A stretch of 64,000 nt of DNA. Origin: Rhodobacteraceae bacterium LMO-JJ12. Its GTDB lineage: Bacteria; Pseudomonadota; Alphaproteobacteria; Rhodobacterales; Rhodobacteraceae. The translations under genes and the position numbers were made by a program. Within the stretch, counting starts at the first letter, position 1. Every line of letters begins with the position of its first letter. The notes beneath the pieces were generated by a model. It did not search any database, was not told the DNA's origin, and saw nothing but the letters and a program-made list of their open reading frames with translations. Location of the stretch: contig JAKGBX010000002.1 of assembly GCA_021555075.1 (NCBI GenBank), forward strand, positions 62,001 to 126,000, read 5' to 3'. Positions 7,744-20,461 of the stretch are shown one piece after another.

Positions 7744-9318
7744 ATGCGTGATTTTCAATTTCCCGGACGATCGGCGGTTCTGGCGACGAACGGCATTTGC
7801 GCGACGTCGCATCCGCTGGCTGCGAAGGCTGCAGTCAACATCCTTGAACAGGGCGGAAACGCGATGGATGCCGCGATTGCCGGTGCGGCTCTGCTGGGGA
7901 TTTGTGAGCCGCAGATGACGGGGATTGGCGGAGACTGTTTTGTTCTTTTCAAACCAGCCGGGTCGAATGAGATCAGGGCGCTGAACGGATCGGGCCGGGC
8001 AGCGGCGGCCGCCAATGCGGCGGCGTTGCGAGAGGCCGGTCATGCGGCAGTGCCGCCACATGGGCCGGATGCCGTGACCATTCCGACGGCGGTGGATGCG
8101 TTTTGCCGGTTGAGCGAGGATTGGGGTAAGCTGGGATTGGAGGCTCTGCTGGCGCCCGCGATCCACTATGCCGAGGCGGGCGTTCCGGTGGCACCGAGGG
8201 TCGCGTTTGATTGGAATGCTGCCGGTGCGACACTGAGCGGGCATGGCATCACGCATTTTATGTTTGACGGAAAGCCGGGGCAGGTGGGTCAGGTCTTTCG
8301 TGCACCAGGGCAGGCAGAAGTGCTGCGCAGGATCGCCAAACACGGGCGCGACGCCTTTTACACGGGCGAGGTGGCCGAGGATATGCTGGCCGCGCTGCAT
8401 GCACGCGGTGGGGTGCATACGGCGGCGGATTTTGCAAATGCGCAGAGCTTTTACACCGACCCGGTTGCGGGGAACTACAAGGGCGCGGAATTGCTGGAGC
8501 ATCCGCCGAACGGGCAGGGCGCGATTGCAAACTTGCTCCTCAACATCCTTGGGCATTTTGACATTGCTGCGATGGACCCGATGGGCGCGGAACGCGCGCA
8601 TATCGAGGCAGAGGCGAGCAAGCTGGCCTATGATGCGCGCGACAGATTCCTGGCAGATCCCGACCATACCAAACGGTTGGATCACCTGCTATCGCCGCAA
8701 ACGGCGGCTAAGCTGGCCGCGCTGATTGATCCTCGTCGCGCTATGGTATCGGCGGAAAGGACCAGCGGCGAGGTCCATAAGGATACGATTTATATCACGG
8801 TGGTGGACAAGGACCGCATGGCGGTTTCCCTGATCAATTCGATTTTCAAAAGCTTCGGCGCGGGATTTGCCAGCGAGAAATTCGGCATTTTGTTCCAAAA
8901 CCGTGGAACCGGATTTACCCTGCAAGAAGGGCATCCGAATGAACTGGCCGGGGGCAAACGGCCGATGCACACGATTATTCCGGGAATTCTGAATTGGAAT
9001 GGTGAAACCATGCCATTCGGCGTGATGGGCGGGGCATATCAGCCCTGTGGCCACGCGCGGTTGATCACGAATCTGGTGGATTTCGGGATGGACCTGCAAA
9101 GCGCGATTGATGCGCCGCGGTGTTTCGCCGAAGGTAACGTGATGAAGGTTGAGCGCGGGTATGACGAAAAGGTGCGTCGCCAGCTGTCCGAGCTGGGCCA
9201 TGAGGTCAGCGTTCCTGATGGACCGCTTGGGGGTGGGCAGGCGATTGTGATCCGCGAGGATGGCATTTTGGAAGGCGCTTCGGACCCGCGCAAGGATGGT
9301 ATCGCGCTGGGCTATTGA
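7744..9318 (+). CDS. ggt: Gamma-glutamyltransferase family protein
   Basis: 524 residues starting at MRDFQFPGRSAVLATNG; a 50-residue upstream extension lacks family similarity. N-terminal GGNAMDAAIAGAALLGICEP and MTGIGGDCF are typical of the large subunit. The precursor should autocleave before the threonine in HKDTIYITVVDKD, which becomes the catalytic N-terminal nucleophile. GGT-family enzymes split gamma-glutamyl bonds of glutathione or related compounds. No strong signal peptide is obvious, so this may be one of the cytoplasmic homologues. Confidence 0.9.
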   Translation: MRDFQFPGRSAVLATNGICATSHPLAAKAAVNILEQGGNAMDAAIAGAALLGICEPQMTGIGGDCFVLFKPAGSNEIRALNGSGRAAAAANAAALREAGHAAVPPHGPDAVTIPTAVDAFCRLSEDWGKLGLEALLAPAIHYAEAGVPVAPRVAFDWNAAGATLSGHGITHFMFDGKPGQVGQVFRAPGQAEVLRRIAKHGRDAFYTGEVAEDMLAALHARGGVHTAADFANAQSFYTDPVAGNYKGAELLEHPPNGQGAIANLLLNILGHFDIAAMDPMGAERAHIEAEASKLAYDARDRFLADPDHTKRLDHLLSPQTAAKLAALIDPRRAMVSAERTSGEVHKDTIYITVVDKDRMAVSLINSIFKSFGAGFASEKFGILFQNRGTGFTLQEGHPNELAGGKRPMHTIIPGILNWNGETMPFGVMGGAYQPCGHARLITNLVDFGMDLQSAIDAPRCFAEGNVMKVERGYDEKVRRQLSELGHEVSVPDGPLGGGQAIVIREDGILEGASDPRKDGIALGY

Positions 9319-9367
9319 TGCCAAAGCGCAAGGCGGCATGAAAGCCACAAATTTGGAGAACGGAAAG

Positions 9368-9751
9368 ATGGGCATCACCCCAGTGAAAGAGATGGTCGCG
9401 ACGGCCAAGGCGCAGATCACATCGCTGTCGACGCAGGAGGCGGAGGCGATGGTAGCGGCGGGAGAGGCGCTGTTGGTGGATATCCGCGATCCGCGCGAGT
9501 TGAGCCGTGACGGGCGCATTGAAGGGGCATTTCATGCGCCGCGCGGGATGCTGGAATTCTGGGTCGATCCACAGAGCCCCTATTTCAAGGAAGCGCTGGC
9601 GACCGACAAGACGTTGGTGTTGTTTTGCGCCAGTGCCTGGCGTTCGGCACTGTCGACCAAGCAGCTCAAGGACATGGGGGTGGAGAATATCGCCGAGATG
9701 GAAGGCGGATTTTCGGCATGGAAGAAGGAAGGGCGACCCGTCGCGGAGTGA
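9368..9751 (+). CDS. Rhodanese-like domain protein
   Basis: 127 residues with one rhodanese domain. The active-site loop reads CASAWR, giving the Cys-x4-Arg cradle expected for sulfur transfer. LLVDIRDPRELSRDGRIEGA and EMEGGFSAWK are conserved flanking motifs. The chosen ATG follows GGAG at a normal distance. An earlier in-frame ATG at 9338 would add ten residues. The gene is probably co-transcribed with ggt. Confidence 0.85.
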   Translation: MGITPVKEMVATAKAQITSLSTQEAEAMVAAGEALLVDIRDPRELSRDGRIEGAFHAPRGMLEFWVDPQSPYFKEALATDKTLVLFCASAWRSALSTKQLKDMGVENIAEMEGGFSAWKKEGRPVAE

Positions 9752-9782
9752 GGGCGAGAACGGTGCGTGATTTCACGCGCCT

Positions 9783-10112
9783 TCAATTCAGTTGGAAATG
9801 CAGCGGATAGGTTCCGTCTTCGAACGGGCCGAAGAGATCGGGGATATCCGGATGATCAACGGGTTCCCCGGAATAGTCGGCGATCAGGTTTTGTTCGCTG
9901 ACATAAGCTACGTAGTAGCTTTGATCATTTTCGGCCAACAGGTGATAGAACGGCTGTTCCTTTTCAGGGCGCGATTCTTCGGGAATGGCATCATACCATT
10001 CTTCGGTATTGTTAAATTCGGGGTCGACATCGAAGACAACGCCGCGAAACGGATGTTTCCGGTGTCGGACGATCTGGCCCAAGTGGTACTTTGCTAGTGT
10101 TTTACGCATCAT
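9783..10112 (-). CDS. hspQ: Heat-shock protein HspQ (YccV, hemimethylated DNA-binding family)
   Basis: 109 residues. The pattern YHLGQIVRHRKHPFRGVVFDVDP, split by W-Y and YYVAYVSEQNL motifs, identifies HspQ. In E. coli it modulates Lon-dependent proteolysis and DnaA turnover. CTTGAAA occurs on the minus strand at 10149-10143, matching an RpoH -35, but I could not find a convincing matching -10, so heat-shock control is only suggested. Confidence 0.9.
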   Translation of the reverse strand: MMRKTLAKYHLGQIVRHRKHPFRGVVFDVDPEFNNTEEWYDAIPEESRPEKEQPFYHLLAENDQSYYVAYVSEQNLIADYSGEPVDHPDIPDLFGPFEDGTYPLHFQLN

Positions 10113-10312
10113 TCAGCAGCCCCTACTCTCAGAGCATAGCGCTTTCAAGCCCCGCTTGTCCATTTGTGCCAGGTCAATTTCGCGGAAACAGTCTGTGTTA
10201 ACAAGTTTAACAGTTGTGAAGGGCGCCGCCGCGAGAAGGTCTGTAATTCTGCTTTAGAAGTAGTGGAAAACAAGTTAAAATAAGAAAAAACAATGAAAAA
10301 GCGAGAGGCACA

Positions 10313-10903
10313 ATGAGCAGACCCCTTCGCGCCCTGATTCTGTTGATGTTGCTGGCCAGTTGTGGCGGCGGACGGGACTATAAGGCCCCGCGCGAGTTCG
10401 ACAACGCCTGTACCATCCTGCAAAGCAGGCCGCATTATGTGCGCGCGTTTCGCGCGACTGAGAGAAAATGGAACGTGCCAGTGCATGTGCAGATGGCTAC
10501 GATCTATCAGGAAAGCAGGTTCAAGGCCGATGCGCGCACGCCGTATCGTTGGGCTATCGGGGTAATTCCGATGGGTCGGCAATCGAGCGCCTTTGGCTAT
10601 TCCCAAGCGCTGGACGGGACCTGGAAGGAATATCTGGCAGAGACGGGCCGTCGCAGTGCCAAGCGCGACGACATTCGCGACGCAACCGATTTCATGGGTT
10701 GGTATATGAATACCACCAAAGCGCGCAACGGAATCGCGCTGCATGACGCGCGCAATCAGTATCTGGCCTATCACGAAGGGCATACCGGCTATAGCCGCGG
10801 TTCTTACAACAGCAAGGCCTGGCTGATGCGAATCGCGGGTGAAGTGGGCGATAGAGCGCAGGTTTATGAGGCGCAACTCAAAGGGTGCCGACGACTGAGA
10901 TAG
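10313..10903 (+). CDS. Lipoprotein with lytic transglycosylase (SLT) domain
   Basis: 196 residues. A short signal ends in the lipobox LLAS-C (Cys17), so it is predicted to be lipid-anchored. ATIYQESRF contains the catalytic Glu of SLT-type transglycosylases, followed by AFGYSQALDGTW and YLAYHEGHTGY. Such enzymes cleave peptidoglycan glycan strands. It is monocistronic and converges on lolA. Confidence 0.85.
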   Translation: MSRPLRALILLMLLASCGGGRDYKAPREFDNACTILQSRPHYVRAFRATERKWNVPVHVQMATIYQESRFKADARTPYRWAIGVIPMGRQSSAFGYSQALDGTWKEYLAETGRRSAKRDDIRDATDFMGWYMNTTKARNGIALHDARNQYLAYHEGHTGYSRGSYNSKAWLMRIAGEVGDRAQVYEAQLKGCRRLR

Positions 10904-10909
10904 GCTTGG

Positions 10910-10934
10910 CCGCCCCGGATTAGGTCCGGGGCGG
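10910..10934. terminator. Hairpin between convergent genes
   Basis: CCGCCCCGGA (10910-10919) pairs perfectly with TCCGGGGCGG (10925-10934), with a 5-base loop. No U-run follows on either strand. It is probably a transcript end or stabilising hairpin for the convergent lytic transglycosylase and lolA genes. Confidence 0.45.
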
Positions 10935-10958
10935 GCCTCTGAAGCGTGCCCTGCGCGT

Positions 10959-11561
10959 TCAGCGCTGGGGTCTATTGGTGTTGAGCTCGATATCAAACAG
11001 CCGCGAAGGCAGGTTTCCGCCTTTGCTCAGCGCGCCCAGAACGACCGTGGTGCGCGAGCCCGAATCATCGTTGATGATCCATTGGCGCAACTCGATCGGG
11101 TTGCCTGTGAACTTGAGCTGAATATTGCCGTATTCGGGATGTTCCGGGTCCTGGGCCGTCACGATTGTTGCCGTGCCGTCGTCGGTATGGCCGGTCACCA
11201 TGTTGGCGCGTGCGAGATCGACGTTCTTGGCGAGGATAATCTTTAGTGGTGTCCGATTGAGCGGATAGGTTTCGGGACCTTGATTGGTTTTCGAATCAAA
11301 GATCGCTACCGCACCGGCCGAGGCCAGAACGAGGGTTTTATCCGGTGGATTGTATTCGAAACGAATATTTCCGGGTCGTTTGATATAGATTGTTCCGGTC
11401 GAAATAGTGCCATCATCGTTCACCTGCGTGAACGCGCCTTTGGCGGTTTGCATCCCGTTGAGGTATTGCGAGATTGCGTTTAGCGACAGCTTTTCGGCCC
11501 AAGCGGGCGCGGCAATGGCGCTGGTTAGGGCGGTAACAAGGGCAAGACGACCCAATTTCAT
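10959..11561 (-). CDS. lolA: Outer-membrane lipoprotein carrier protein LolA
   Basis: 200 residues from MKLGRLAL, with a clear Sec signal peptide ending near PAWA-E. The remainder has LolA features: GAFTQVNDDGT, GTIYIKRPGNIRFEYNPP and IELRQWIINDD. LolA carries lipoproteins across the periplasm from LolCDE to the outer membrane. The frame remains open to 11642, but the signal peptide fixes the start. It follows ftsK with a terminator-like hairpin in between. Confidence 0.92.
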   Translation of the reverse strand: MKLGRLALVTALTSAIAAPAWAEKLSLNAISQYLNGMQTAKGAFTQVNDDGTISTGTIYIKRPGNIRFEYNPPDKTLVLASAGAVAIFDSKTNQGPETYPLNRTPLKIILAKNVDLARANMVTGHTDDGTATIVTAQDPEHPEYGNIQLKFTGNPIELRQWIINDDSGSRTTVVLGALSKGGNLPSRLFDIELNTNRPQR

Positions 11562-11663
11562 AACTCGAACCTCATGGTGGTTGGCGGGCAAATCCGTAGA
11601 TAGGCACAGTTTGCTGCAAACCCAAATGATAGGCGATAACAAGCCGGTGCTTCGGGAGAAAAG

Positions 11664-11680
11664 GTGGGCAGTTTGCCCAC
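11664..11680 (-). terminator. Intrinsic terminator after ftsK
   Basis: GTGGGCA (11664-11670) and TGCCCAC (11674-11680) form a 7-base stem. On the minus strand it is followed by CTTTTC, directly after the ftsK stop. Confidence 0.5.
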
Positions 11681-11681
11681 G

Positions 11682-14582
<2,901 letters not shown>

Positions 14583-14596
14583 GTTTTCCCTCGTCC

Positions 14597-15775
14597 TCAG
14601 CTGTAGATGCAGTCGCGAAGCCGGATTAGCCCCTGCTGCATTTCTTGTTTGGGGGCGACCATTGCCGCCCGAATGTATCCCCGCCCCGGGTTGTGATCAT
14701 TGACTTCGCGAGCGAGATAGGCGCCGGGCAGAACCCGCACGCCGGTCTCTTTCCACGCTTTGAGCGCGGCGGCTTCGCCATCCTCGACGGGAAGCCAGAG
14801 AAAAAATCCTGCCTCGGGGCCTTGGTAAGCCTGCACGCCGGAAAAGACCTCATCGGCGACGGCGTATTTTTCCTGATAGAGGCGACGGTTTTCGCTCACA
14901 TGTTCTTCGTCGCGCCAGACGGCCGCAGCCGCAGCCTGCAACGGCAGGGGCAATGGTGCGCCGCCATAGGTGCGCAGTTGTTTCATCCTCGCGATGCTTT
15001 CTGGCCCACCGGCGACAAAGCCGGAGCGCAGCCCAGGCAGGTTTGAGCGTTTGGAGAGCGAATGAAAGACCACCACACGCTCGGGGTCGGCGCCCATCTC
15101 GGCAGCGATTTCGAGTGCGCCGGGAGGCGCCTCGTTGCGCCAAATCTCGGAGTAGCATTCATCGGCGAAAATCTTGAAATCAAATTGTTCAGCCAAGCCG
15201 ATCAACTCGCGCAGGTAATCGCGGCTGGCCACTGCGCCCTGTGGATTGGAGGGCGAACAGATATAGGCGGCAGCGACACGATTGAGCATATCGGTGGGCA
15301 GGCCGGAGTAGTCAGGCAAATAACCGGTGGCACGGGTGGCAGGGACAAGAACGGGCCGTGCATTCACCGAAATCGCAGATACCATGTAGACCTGATAAAA
15401 CGGGTTGGGCAGCAAAACGAGCGGTTGTTCGCCGCGCACCTTCTCGGGCACCAGCGCCATGCAGGCATTGTAGAGCCCTTCGCGGGTGCCATTGAGGGCC
15501 ATGATCTGTGTGGACGAATCAACCGTCACGCCGTAGCGGCGCTTGAGCCAATCGGCGATGGCGCTCAGCAATTCCGGCGAGCCGTCATTGGGCGGGTAGC
15601 TGTTAAAACCAGCGGCATTTTCGGCAATGATATCAGTGACCCAGGGCGGAAACGCATGTTTCGGTTCGCCAATTGTCATGTGTGTTACCGCGCCACCGGG
15701 TTGGTGTCGGTCCAACAGCGCGCGCAGGCGCGGGAACGCGTAGTCCGGTAGGTTCGAAAACCGATCGGGAAACAT
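14597..15775 (-). CDS. Class I/II PLP-dependent aminotransferase (DapC-like)
   Basis: 392 residues of fold-type I. Lys242 in [16 protein letters not shown] is the expected PLP Schiff-base lysine, and FADECYSE supplies the pyridine-contacting Asp. Roseobacterial homologues next to ftsK are generally assigned as aspartate/aromatic or N-succinyl-diaminopimelate aminotransferases. The sequence does not settle the substrate. It is the promoter-proximal gene for ftsK. Confidence 0.85.
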   Translation of the reverse strand: MFPDRFSNLPDYAFPRLRALLDRHQPGGAVTHMTIGEPKHAFPPWVTDIIAENAAGFNSYPPNDGSPELLSAIADWLKRRYGVTVDSSTQIMALNGTREGLYNACMALVPEKVRGEQPLVLLPNPFYQVYMVSAISVNARPVLVPATRATGYLPDYSGLPTDMLNRVAAAYICSPSNPQGAVASRDYLRELIGLAEQFDFKIFADECYSEIWRNEAPPGALEIAAEMGADPERVVVFHSLSKRSNLPGLRSGFVAGGPESIARMKQLRTYGGAPLPLPLQAAAAAVWRDEEHVSENRRLYQEKYAVADEVFSGVQAYQGPEAGFFLWLPVEDGEAAALKAWKETGVRVLPGAYLAREVNDHNPGRGYIRAAMVAPKQEMQQGLIRLRDCIYS

Positions 15776-15895
15776 GCCAATACTGCCTCTAGGTCGGAGT
15801 CGTTACTGCTCCGTTTCGTTCAAAATTACCCAAGCAGCGCGGCTACGTCCAGAAAAAGACGGGTGATTCCCAAGGGTTGTGGCAATTATAGCGCG

Positions 15896-17236
15896 TCAAG
15901 CTTTGGCTTTGCTCAATACCGTCTCGCACGCAGCGGCAACCCGCAAAAGCGCTTCTTCTGCAAAGGGTTTTCCCATCAGAATTACACCACAAGAGGGATG
16001 ACCCGTTGGCAGGGTGATCGCCGAGAGACCCAGAACATTACCGATGCGTGTGTTGTGCAGGGCAAGAAGGTTTTCGCTGATGTAATAATCTTGATCGGTT
16101 TCAAGCCGTTCAACGTTGGGCGGCATGATCGGCGCCGAGGGCAGGATCACGGCGTCATAGCCCGCGACACGGGCATTCCACGCCGCGCGGCACTCGTCCA
16201 GCACCTGCCAGGCGCGCACATATTCGGGACCAGAAAAGGCTTTGCCCGTGCGGAAACGCTCAAGGATCTGATGATACATCTTGTCCGGGGCGGCCTCGAT
16301 CACATCGCTCCAGGTGCCATAGGCCTCGCTGGTGAAGGTGACGGCGGATTGGGCCAGGGCTTTGGTCACTTCGGGGGCGTCGAATTTTTCGATGATAACA
16401 CCCGCATCGACCAATTTTTCGAGCGCGTCGGTATAGGCCGCCATCGGAGTTTCGCGTGTGTTTTCCAGCGCGCCAGTCTGGAGCGCGCCGATGCGCAGCC
16501 CCTTGGCCGAAGCGCCGGTCAGATCGGCGGGCTGCCCGCCTTCCAGAACGGCCAGCATCAAGGCAGCATCTTCGAGGCTGCGACAGAGCGGACCAATAGT
16601 GTCGAAGCGCGCGCAAAGCGGCACCGTGCCAGTGAGCGGTATCCGAGTTGCGGTGGTCTTCAGCCCAACGAGATCATTCCAGGCGGCAGGTATGCGCACC
16701 GAGCCGCCAGTGTCCGAGCCGACGCCGCAGGGCGCTAGACCAAAGGCGACCGATGTTGCCGCCCCGGAGGAAGACCCGCCCGAGACCGCGCCTTCGTCGT
16801 TCACGCAAGGTGGCGTCGCGGTCGATGGGTTATAGCCCAGCCCGGAAAAGGCCAGTTCTGACATATGCGTTTTCCCGAGACAGACGGTGCCCGCCGCCGT
16901 GGCGTTCTTCAATACCCAGGCATCTTCATCGGGTACGCGACCCTTTAGCAGGGCCGAGCCTGCCTCGGTCGCAACACCGGCGGTGTCAAAGAGATCTTTC
17001 CAACTGAGTGGCACACCGTCGAGGGGGCCGCGCCGGTGCCCGGATTTGGCACGCGCCGCCGCTGCTTCCGCTTCGGCCATTGCGCGGGTCTCGGTCAGGC
17101 GGGCATAAATCCGGTCTTGCAAAGGATGGGCCTTGATTGCGCTCAGATAGGTCTCGGCCAGATCGATCGGATCAATCTCGCCCACACCGATCCTACGACC
17201 CAGGTCGGCCATACTCATCCAAAGCCAATCTTTCAT
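15896..17236 (-). CDS. Amidase (amidase-signature family)
   Basis: 446 residues from MKDWLWMSM. The Ser-cisSer-Lys triad can be placed: Lys80 in SWKDLFD, Ser155 in GGSSSGAA and Ser179 in SDTGGSVR; the 24-residue Ser-Ser spacing is that of the family. It hydrolyses an amide of unknown nature. The frame extends upstream to 17584, but that region is antisense to the ubiquinone hydroxylase and is not conserved amidase sequence. Confidence 0.88.
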   Translation of the reverse strand: MKDWLWMSMADLGRRIGVGEIDPIDLAETYLSAIKAHPLQDRIYARLTETRAMAEAEAAAARAKSGHRRGPLDGVPLSWKDLFDTAGVATEAGSALLKGRVPDEDAWVLKNATAAGTVCLGKTHMSELAFSGLGYNPSTATPPCVNDEGAVSGGSSSGAATSVAFGLAPCGVGSDTGGSVRIPAAWNDLVGLKTTATRIPLTGTVPLCARFDTIGPLCRSLEDAALMLAVLEGGQPADLTGASAKGLRIGALQTGALENTRETPMAAYTDALEKLVDAGVIIEKFDAPEVTKALAQSAVTFTSEAYGTWSDVIEAAPDKMYHQILERFRTGKAFSGPEYVRAWQVLDECRAAWNARVAGYDAVILPSAPIMPPNVERLETDQDYYISENLLALHNTRIGNVLGLSAITLPTGHPSCGVILMGKPFAEEALLRVAAACETVLSKAKA

Positions 17237-17250
17237 TGCACGCTCCCAGC

Positions 17251-17278
17251 TTCCTCTGACCAAAAATATCTTCGCCGG
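17251..17278 (-). repeat. Dispersed intergenic motif, copy 1
   Basis: On the minus strand a segment beginning CCGGCGAAGATATTTTTGG and ending TCAGAGGAA precedes the amidase start by 14 bases. It shares the GG-n-ATATTT-n-GG-n-AGAnGAA pattern with copies at 39104, 46651, 56961 and 63034. Confidence 0.5.
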
Positions 17279-17361
17279 AGGCTCCCGCACTCGCGACTTG
17301 CGATACGCTAGCGGTGAACTCGGGCATGGACAATCCCGGACACGTATCCATATGTGAGAGC

Positions 17362-18576
17362 ATGACATATGACAGCGATATTGTGATTGTCGGCGGAGGG
17401 TTGAACGGCCCGGCGCTGGCCTTGGCCTTGGCGGGTAAAGGGTTTTCGGTGACAGTGGTCGACGCGTTGCCCGAAAAGCAGCGCAAGACCGCAGGGTTTG
17501 ATGGGCGGGCCTATGCGCTGGCTCTGGCGTCAAAGCGGCTGCTTGCGCGCATCGGCATCTGGCAAATGGTCGAGAACCACGCACAGCCGATGGTCGAGAT
17601 CAAAGCCGCGGACGGGCGTGCGGGCGAAGGGGCAGCACCGTTTTTCCTGCATTTCGACTCAGCCGAGATTGAAGAAGGCCCGATGGGTTTCATGCTGGAA
17701 GATCGCTTCCTGCGCCGGGCATTTCTGGACGCGATGAGTCAGAACGATGCGATTACCCAGATCGAGGGCCGTGTCGTGGCACAGGCGGCGGACGTCGGTG
17801 GTGTGACAGTAACGTTGGAGAGTGGTGCGGCCCTGCGCGCGCGGCTTCTGGTGGGCTGTGACGGTCGCGCTTCGGGCACGGCGGTGCGGGCGGGGATCAA
17901 GCGGACTGGTTGGGACTATGGGCAGAGCGCGCTGGTCTGTGCCATCGCCCATGAAAAGCCGCATAACGGCATCGCGCATCAGCTTTTCATGCCCGGCGGG
18001 CCGTTGGCAATTCTACCTTTGCCGGGGAATGTCTGTTCGATCGTATGGGCAGAGAGCCATGAGAATGCAGCTGCGATCAATGCGCTGAGTGATGCTGATT
18101 TCATGGAGGTGTTGCGCCCAAGGTTTGGCGATTTTCTCGGGCCGATCAAGCTCAAGGGCAAGCGCTTCAGCTATCCGCTGAACCTGACCATTGCCGATTC
18201 TTTCATGGCAGAGCGGCTGGCGCTGATCGGTGATGCGGCGCATGGGATGCATCCGATTGCCGGGCAGGGGTTAAACGCAGGCTTGCGGGATGTTGGTGCG
18301 CTGGTGGATGTTCTGAGCGTCGCCGCAAGACGGGGCGAAGACTATGCCTCGGCGCTTGTTCTGGCGCGCTATCAGGAATGGCGGCGGTTTGATGTGCAAA
18401 CGTTGGCGATGGCGACAGACCTTACTAATAGGCTTTTTTCAAATGATAATCCGCTTCTTCGCGCGGCGCGTGATCTGGGCATGGGGGCGGTGAACGCGAT
18501 ACCTGGGTTGCGGCGGACGTTTATGCGCGAAGCGGCCGGGCTGACCGGGGAATTGCCGGAATTGATGAAAGCTTGA
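17362..18576 (+). CDS. UbiH/UbiF/COQ6-family FAD-dependent hydroxylase
   Basis: 404 residues. FAD motifs are in family order: IVIVGGGLNGPALALALAGKG (about residues 7-27, first 20 shared), the DG motif VGCDGRASG, and the GD motif LIGDAAHGMHPIAGQGLNAG. Members hydroxylate the aromatic ring during ubiquinone synthesis; the position attacked cannot be decided here. The ATG at 17362 is chosen over an upstream in-frame start because the nucleotide-binding strand begins a few residues later. Divergent from the amidase. Confidence 0.9.
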   Translation: MTYDSDIVIVGGGLNGPALALALAGKGFSVTVVDALPEKQRKTAGFDGRAYALALASKRLLARIGIWQMVENHAQPMVEIKAADGRAGEGAAPFFLHFDSAEIEEGPMGFMLEDRFLRRAFLDAMSQNDAITQIEGRVVAQAADVGGVTVTLESGAALRARLLVGCDGRASGTAVRAGIKRTGWDYGQSALVCAIAHEKPHNGIAHQLFMPGGPLAILPLPGNVCSIVWAESHENAAAINALSDADFMEVLRPRFGDFLGPIKLKGKRFSYPLNLTIADSFMAERLALIGDAAHGMHPIAGQGLNAGLRDVGALVDVLSVAARRGEDYASALVLARYQEWRRFDVQTLAMATDLTNRLFSNDNPLLRAARDLGMGAVNAIPGLRRTFMREAAGLTGELPELMKA

Positions 18577-18607
18577 GAAACGGGCGCGCATTTTGCGCAG
18601 CTTGCCG

Positions 18608-18793
18608 TCAATCGAGCTTGCGCGCCTCGTCGATCAGCATCACCGGGATGCCGTCACGGATCGGAAAGGCCAGACCAGCGGGTTTGCTGATCAACTCTTG
18701 GGCGCTGGCGTCATATTCAAGCACGCTCTGGGTTTGTGGGCAGACCAGCGCTTCGAGCATGTGGCGGTCGAAGGCGGGGGTGGAATCACTCAT
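18608..18793 (-). CDS. Trm112-family protein
   Basis: 61 residues. [16 protein letters not shown] and [14 protein letters not shown] are the Trm112 signature. This small protein is an activator of methyltransferases in eukaryotes and archaea; its bacterial role is less clear. One zinc-type cysteine (CPQT, not CPxC) is missing, as in many proteobacterial members. Its ATG overlaps the stop of the LON-domain gene by 4 bases. Confidence 0.85.
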   Translation of the reverse strand: MSDSTPAFDRHMLEALVCPQTQSVLEYDASAQELISKPAGLAFPIRDGIPVMLIDEARKLD

Positions 18794-19437
18794 TGCATCA
18801 AATCCTCGTCGTCCCCGCCATGCAGGGAATATTCAATCAGGGTTACAAGGGTTTCGCGGCGTGTCGAAAGCGACGGCGCTTCGAGCAGGGCTTGTTTGTC
18901 TTCCGGTTGAAACTCGAGCAGCATCGACAGGGAATTGATCAAAAGCTCCGCTTCGGCGTCTTTCAGTGTATCCCAATCGGTGTTGAGCCCTTTGGTCGAG
19001 AAATACCGGCTCAGAAGCGTCATGAACCGCGCACGGTTGAAGTCGGGGTCTTGGTCGGCGCCGCCACGGTCGCGCTCGAAACCGTTCCAGGAGACTTGAG
19101 CGCGGCGATATGGGGTGAAGCCTTCAACCTCCTGAAGGACGCGAAACCGCGACACACCTGAAAGCGTGATCATGTAGTGGTGATCTTCGGTTTCAGAGAA
19201 GTGCGTGACCCGTCCGGCGCAACCGATCGTCATTAACCCGCTACCATCTGAGCGGCCCGGCACCTCGTAGGGTTGGATCATGCCGATCAGCCGCTCCGGC
19301 GTCTTGAGTGCGTCTTCGAGCATCGTCAGGTAACGCGGCTCGAAAATATGCAACGGAAGACGCGAGCGCGGCAGCAATAGCGCGCCGGGGAGTGGGAAAA
19401 CCGGGATAACCTCGGGAAGGTCGATGAGGCTTGTCAT
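18790..19437 (-). CDS. LON peptidase substrate-binding domain protein
   Basis: 215 residues matching the N-terminal domain of Lon protease ([39 protein letters not shown]) without any ATPase or protease domain. These stand-alone proteins are widespread in alphaproteobacteria and of unknown precise role. It sits between a CnoX-like chaperone gene and trm112 in one transcription unit, suggesting protein quality control. Confidence 0.88.
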   Translation of the reverse strand: MTSLIDLPEVIPVFPLPGALLLPRSRLPLHIFEPRYLTMLEDALKTPERLIGMIQPYEVPGRSDGSGLMTIGCAGRVTHFSETEDHHYMITLSGVSRFRVLQEVEGFTPYRRAQVSWNGFERDRGGADQDPDFNRARFMTLLSRYFSTKGLNTDWDTLKDAEAELLINSLSMLLEFQPEDKQALLEAPSLSTRRETLVTLIEYSLHGGDDEDLMQ

Positions 19438-19464
19438 GGAATGATGATAGCGCGAAACACCCGC

Positions 19465-20376
19465 TTAGACCAAGATCATCGAGCCGAGCTTGCGGCGACC
19501 GTTGAGCGCGATGGGGTCCTGCGGTGGCAAGGCTTCGAAAATCTTCAAAAGCTGAGCCTTGGCGGCGGCCTCGTTCCATTCCCGGTCACGACGGAACAAT
19601 TCGAGCAGTTGATCGACGGCGCCCTGGACGTCTCCGCTCGCATGTAGCGCCATGGCCAGATCAAGCCGCGCCTGATGATTGTCGCCATTCGCTTCAACGG
19701 CGGCTTGCAGCTCGCCGACGGGTCCGGCGTTGGCGGCCTGCTTTGCCAGATCGAGTTGCGCATGGGCGGCTTCAAGCTCGGGTTTTTCGGAAATCTCGGC
19801 AGGGGCGCCGTTGAGTACGGCTTCGGCCTGATCAAGATCGCCCGTTGCGATGTGCGCGCGCACCAGTCCGCCATAGGCGGGGGCATTCGCGGGATCTTCC
19901 TCAAGGATTGCGGCGAAGGTTTGCGCGGCGTCGACAGCGGCGCCTTCCGCGAGCATTTCTTCTGCGGCGGCGACCGCCTCGGCCAGGCCTCCATCATCGC
20001 CGTCACCCGCGAGGGCAGCGGTTTTCTCGACGAATTTCGTAACTTCCGAGGGCGGTAGCGCGCCTTGGAACCCATCGACCGGCTGGCCCTGCCAAAAGGC
20101 ATAGACTGTAGGGATGGATTGCACCTGTAGCTGGCCCGCGATCATCTGGTTTTCATCGACATTGACCTTGGCCATGCGGACTTTGCCGCCTGCTTTTTGC
20201 ACAGCCCCTTCCAGCGCCGGGCCAAGCGTTTTGCAGGGGCCGCACCACGGTGCCCAGAAATCAACGATCACGGGGACAGTCTTACTGGCCTCGATCACGT
20301 CGGCCATGAAATCGGCTTCCGAGACGTCCTTGACCAGATCGGTGGTGGGGGTTTCGGTTTGTCCAAGTTCGAGCAT
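19465..20376 (-). CDS. Thioredoxin-domain co-chaperone (CnoX/YbbN-like) with TPR C-terminus
   Basis: 303 residues. The N-terminal thioredoxin fold carries an intact WCGPC (Cys45, Cys48), and the rest is alpha-helical with TPR-like repeats (PAYGGLVRAHIATGDLDQAE). CnoX-type proteins hold unfolding clients and pass them to GroEL or DnaK under oxidative stress; the intact CxxC suggests real redox activity, unlike E. coli CnoX. The start at MLELGQTE avoids a four-residue extension lacking support. Confidence 0.87.
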   Translation of the reverse strand: MLELGQTETPTTDLVKDVSEADFMADVIEASKTVPVIVDFWAPWCGPCKTLGPALEGAVQKAGGKVRMAKVNVDENQMIAGQLQVQSIPTVYAFWQGQPVDGFQGALPPSEVTKFVEKTAALAGDGDDGGLAEAVAAAEEMLAEGAAVDAAQTFAAILEEDPANAPAYGGLVRAHIATGDLDQAEAVLNGAPAEISEKPELEAAHAQLDLAKQAANAGPVGELQAAVEANGDNHQARLDLAMALHASGDVQGAVDQLLELFRRDREWNEAAAKAQLLKIFEALPPQDPIALNGRRKLGSMILV

Positions 20377-20461
20377 CGGTTGCCTCATTATTATGCTGGT
20401 TTCGGACCTTATATGAGGTCCGGCGGGTCGGATTCAAAGGGCAAATATAGCCGCGCGTTGC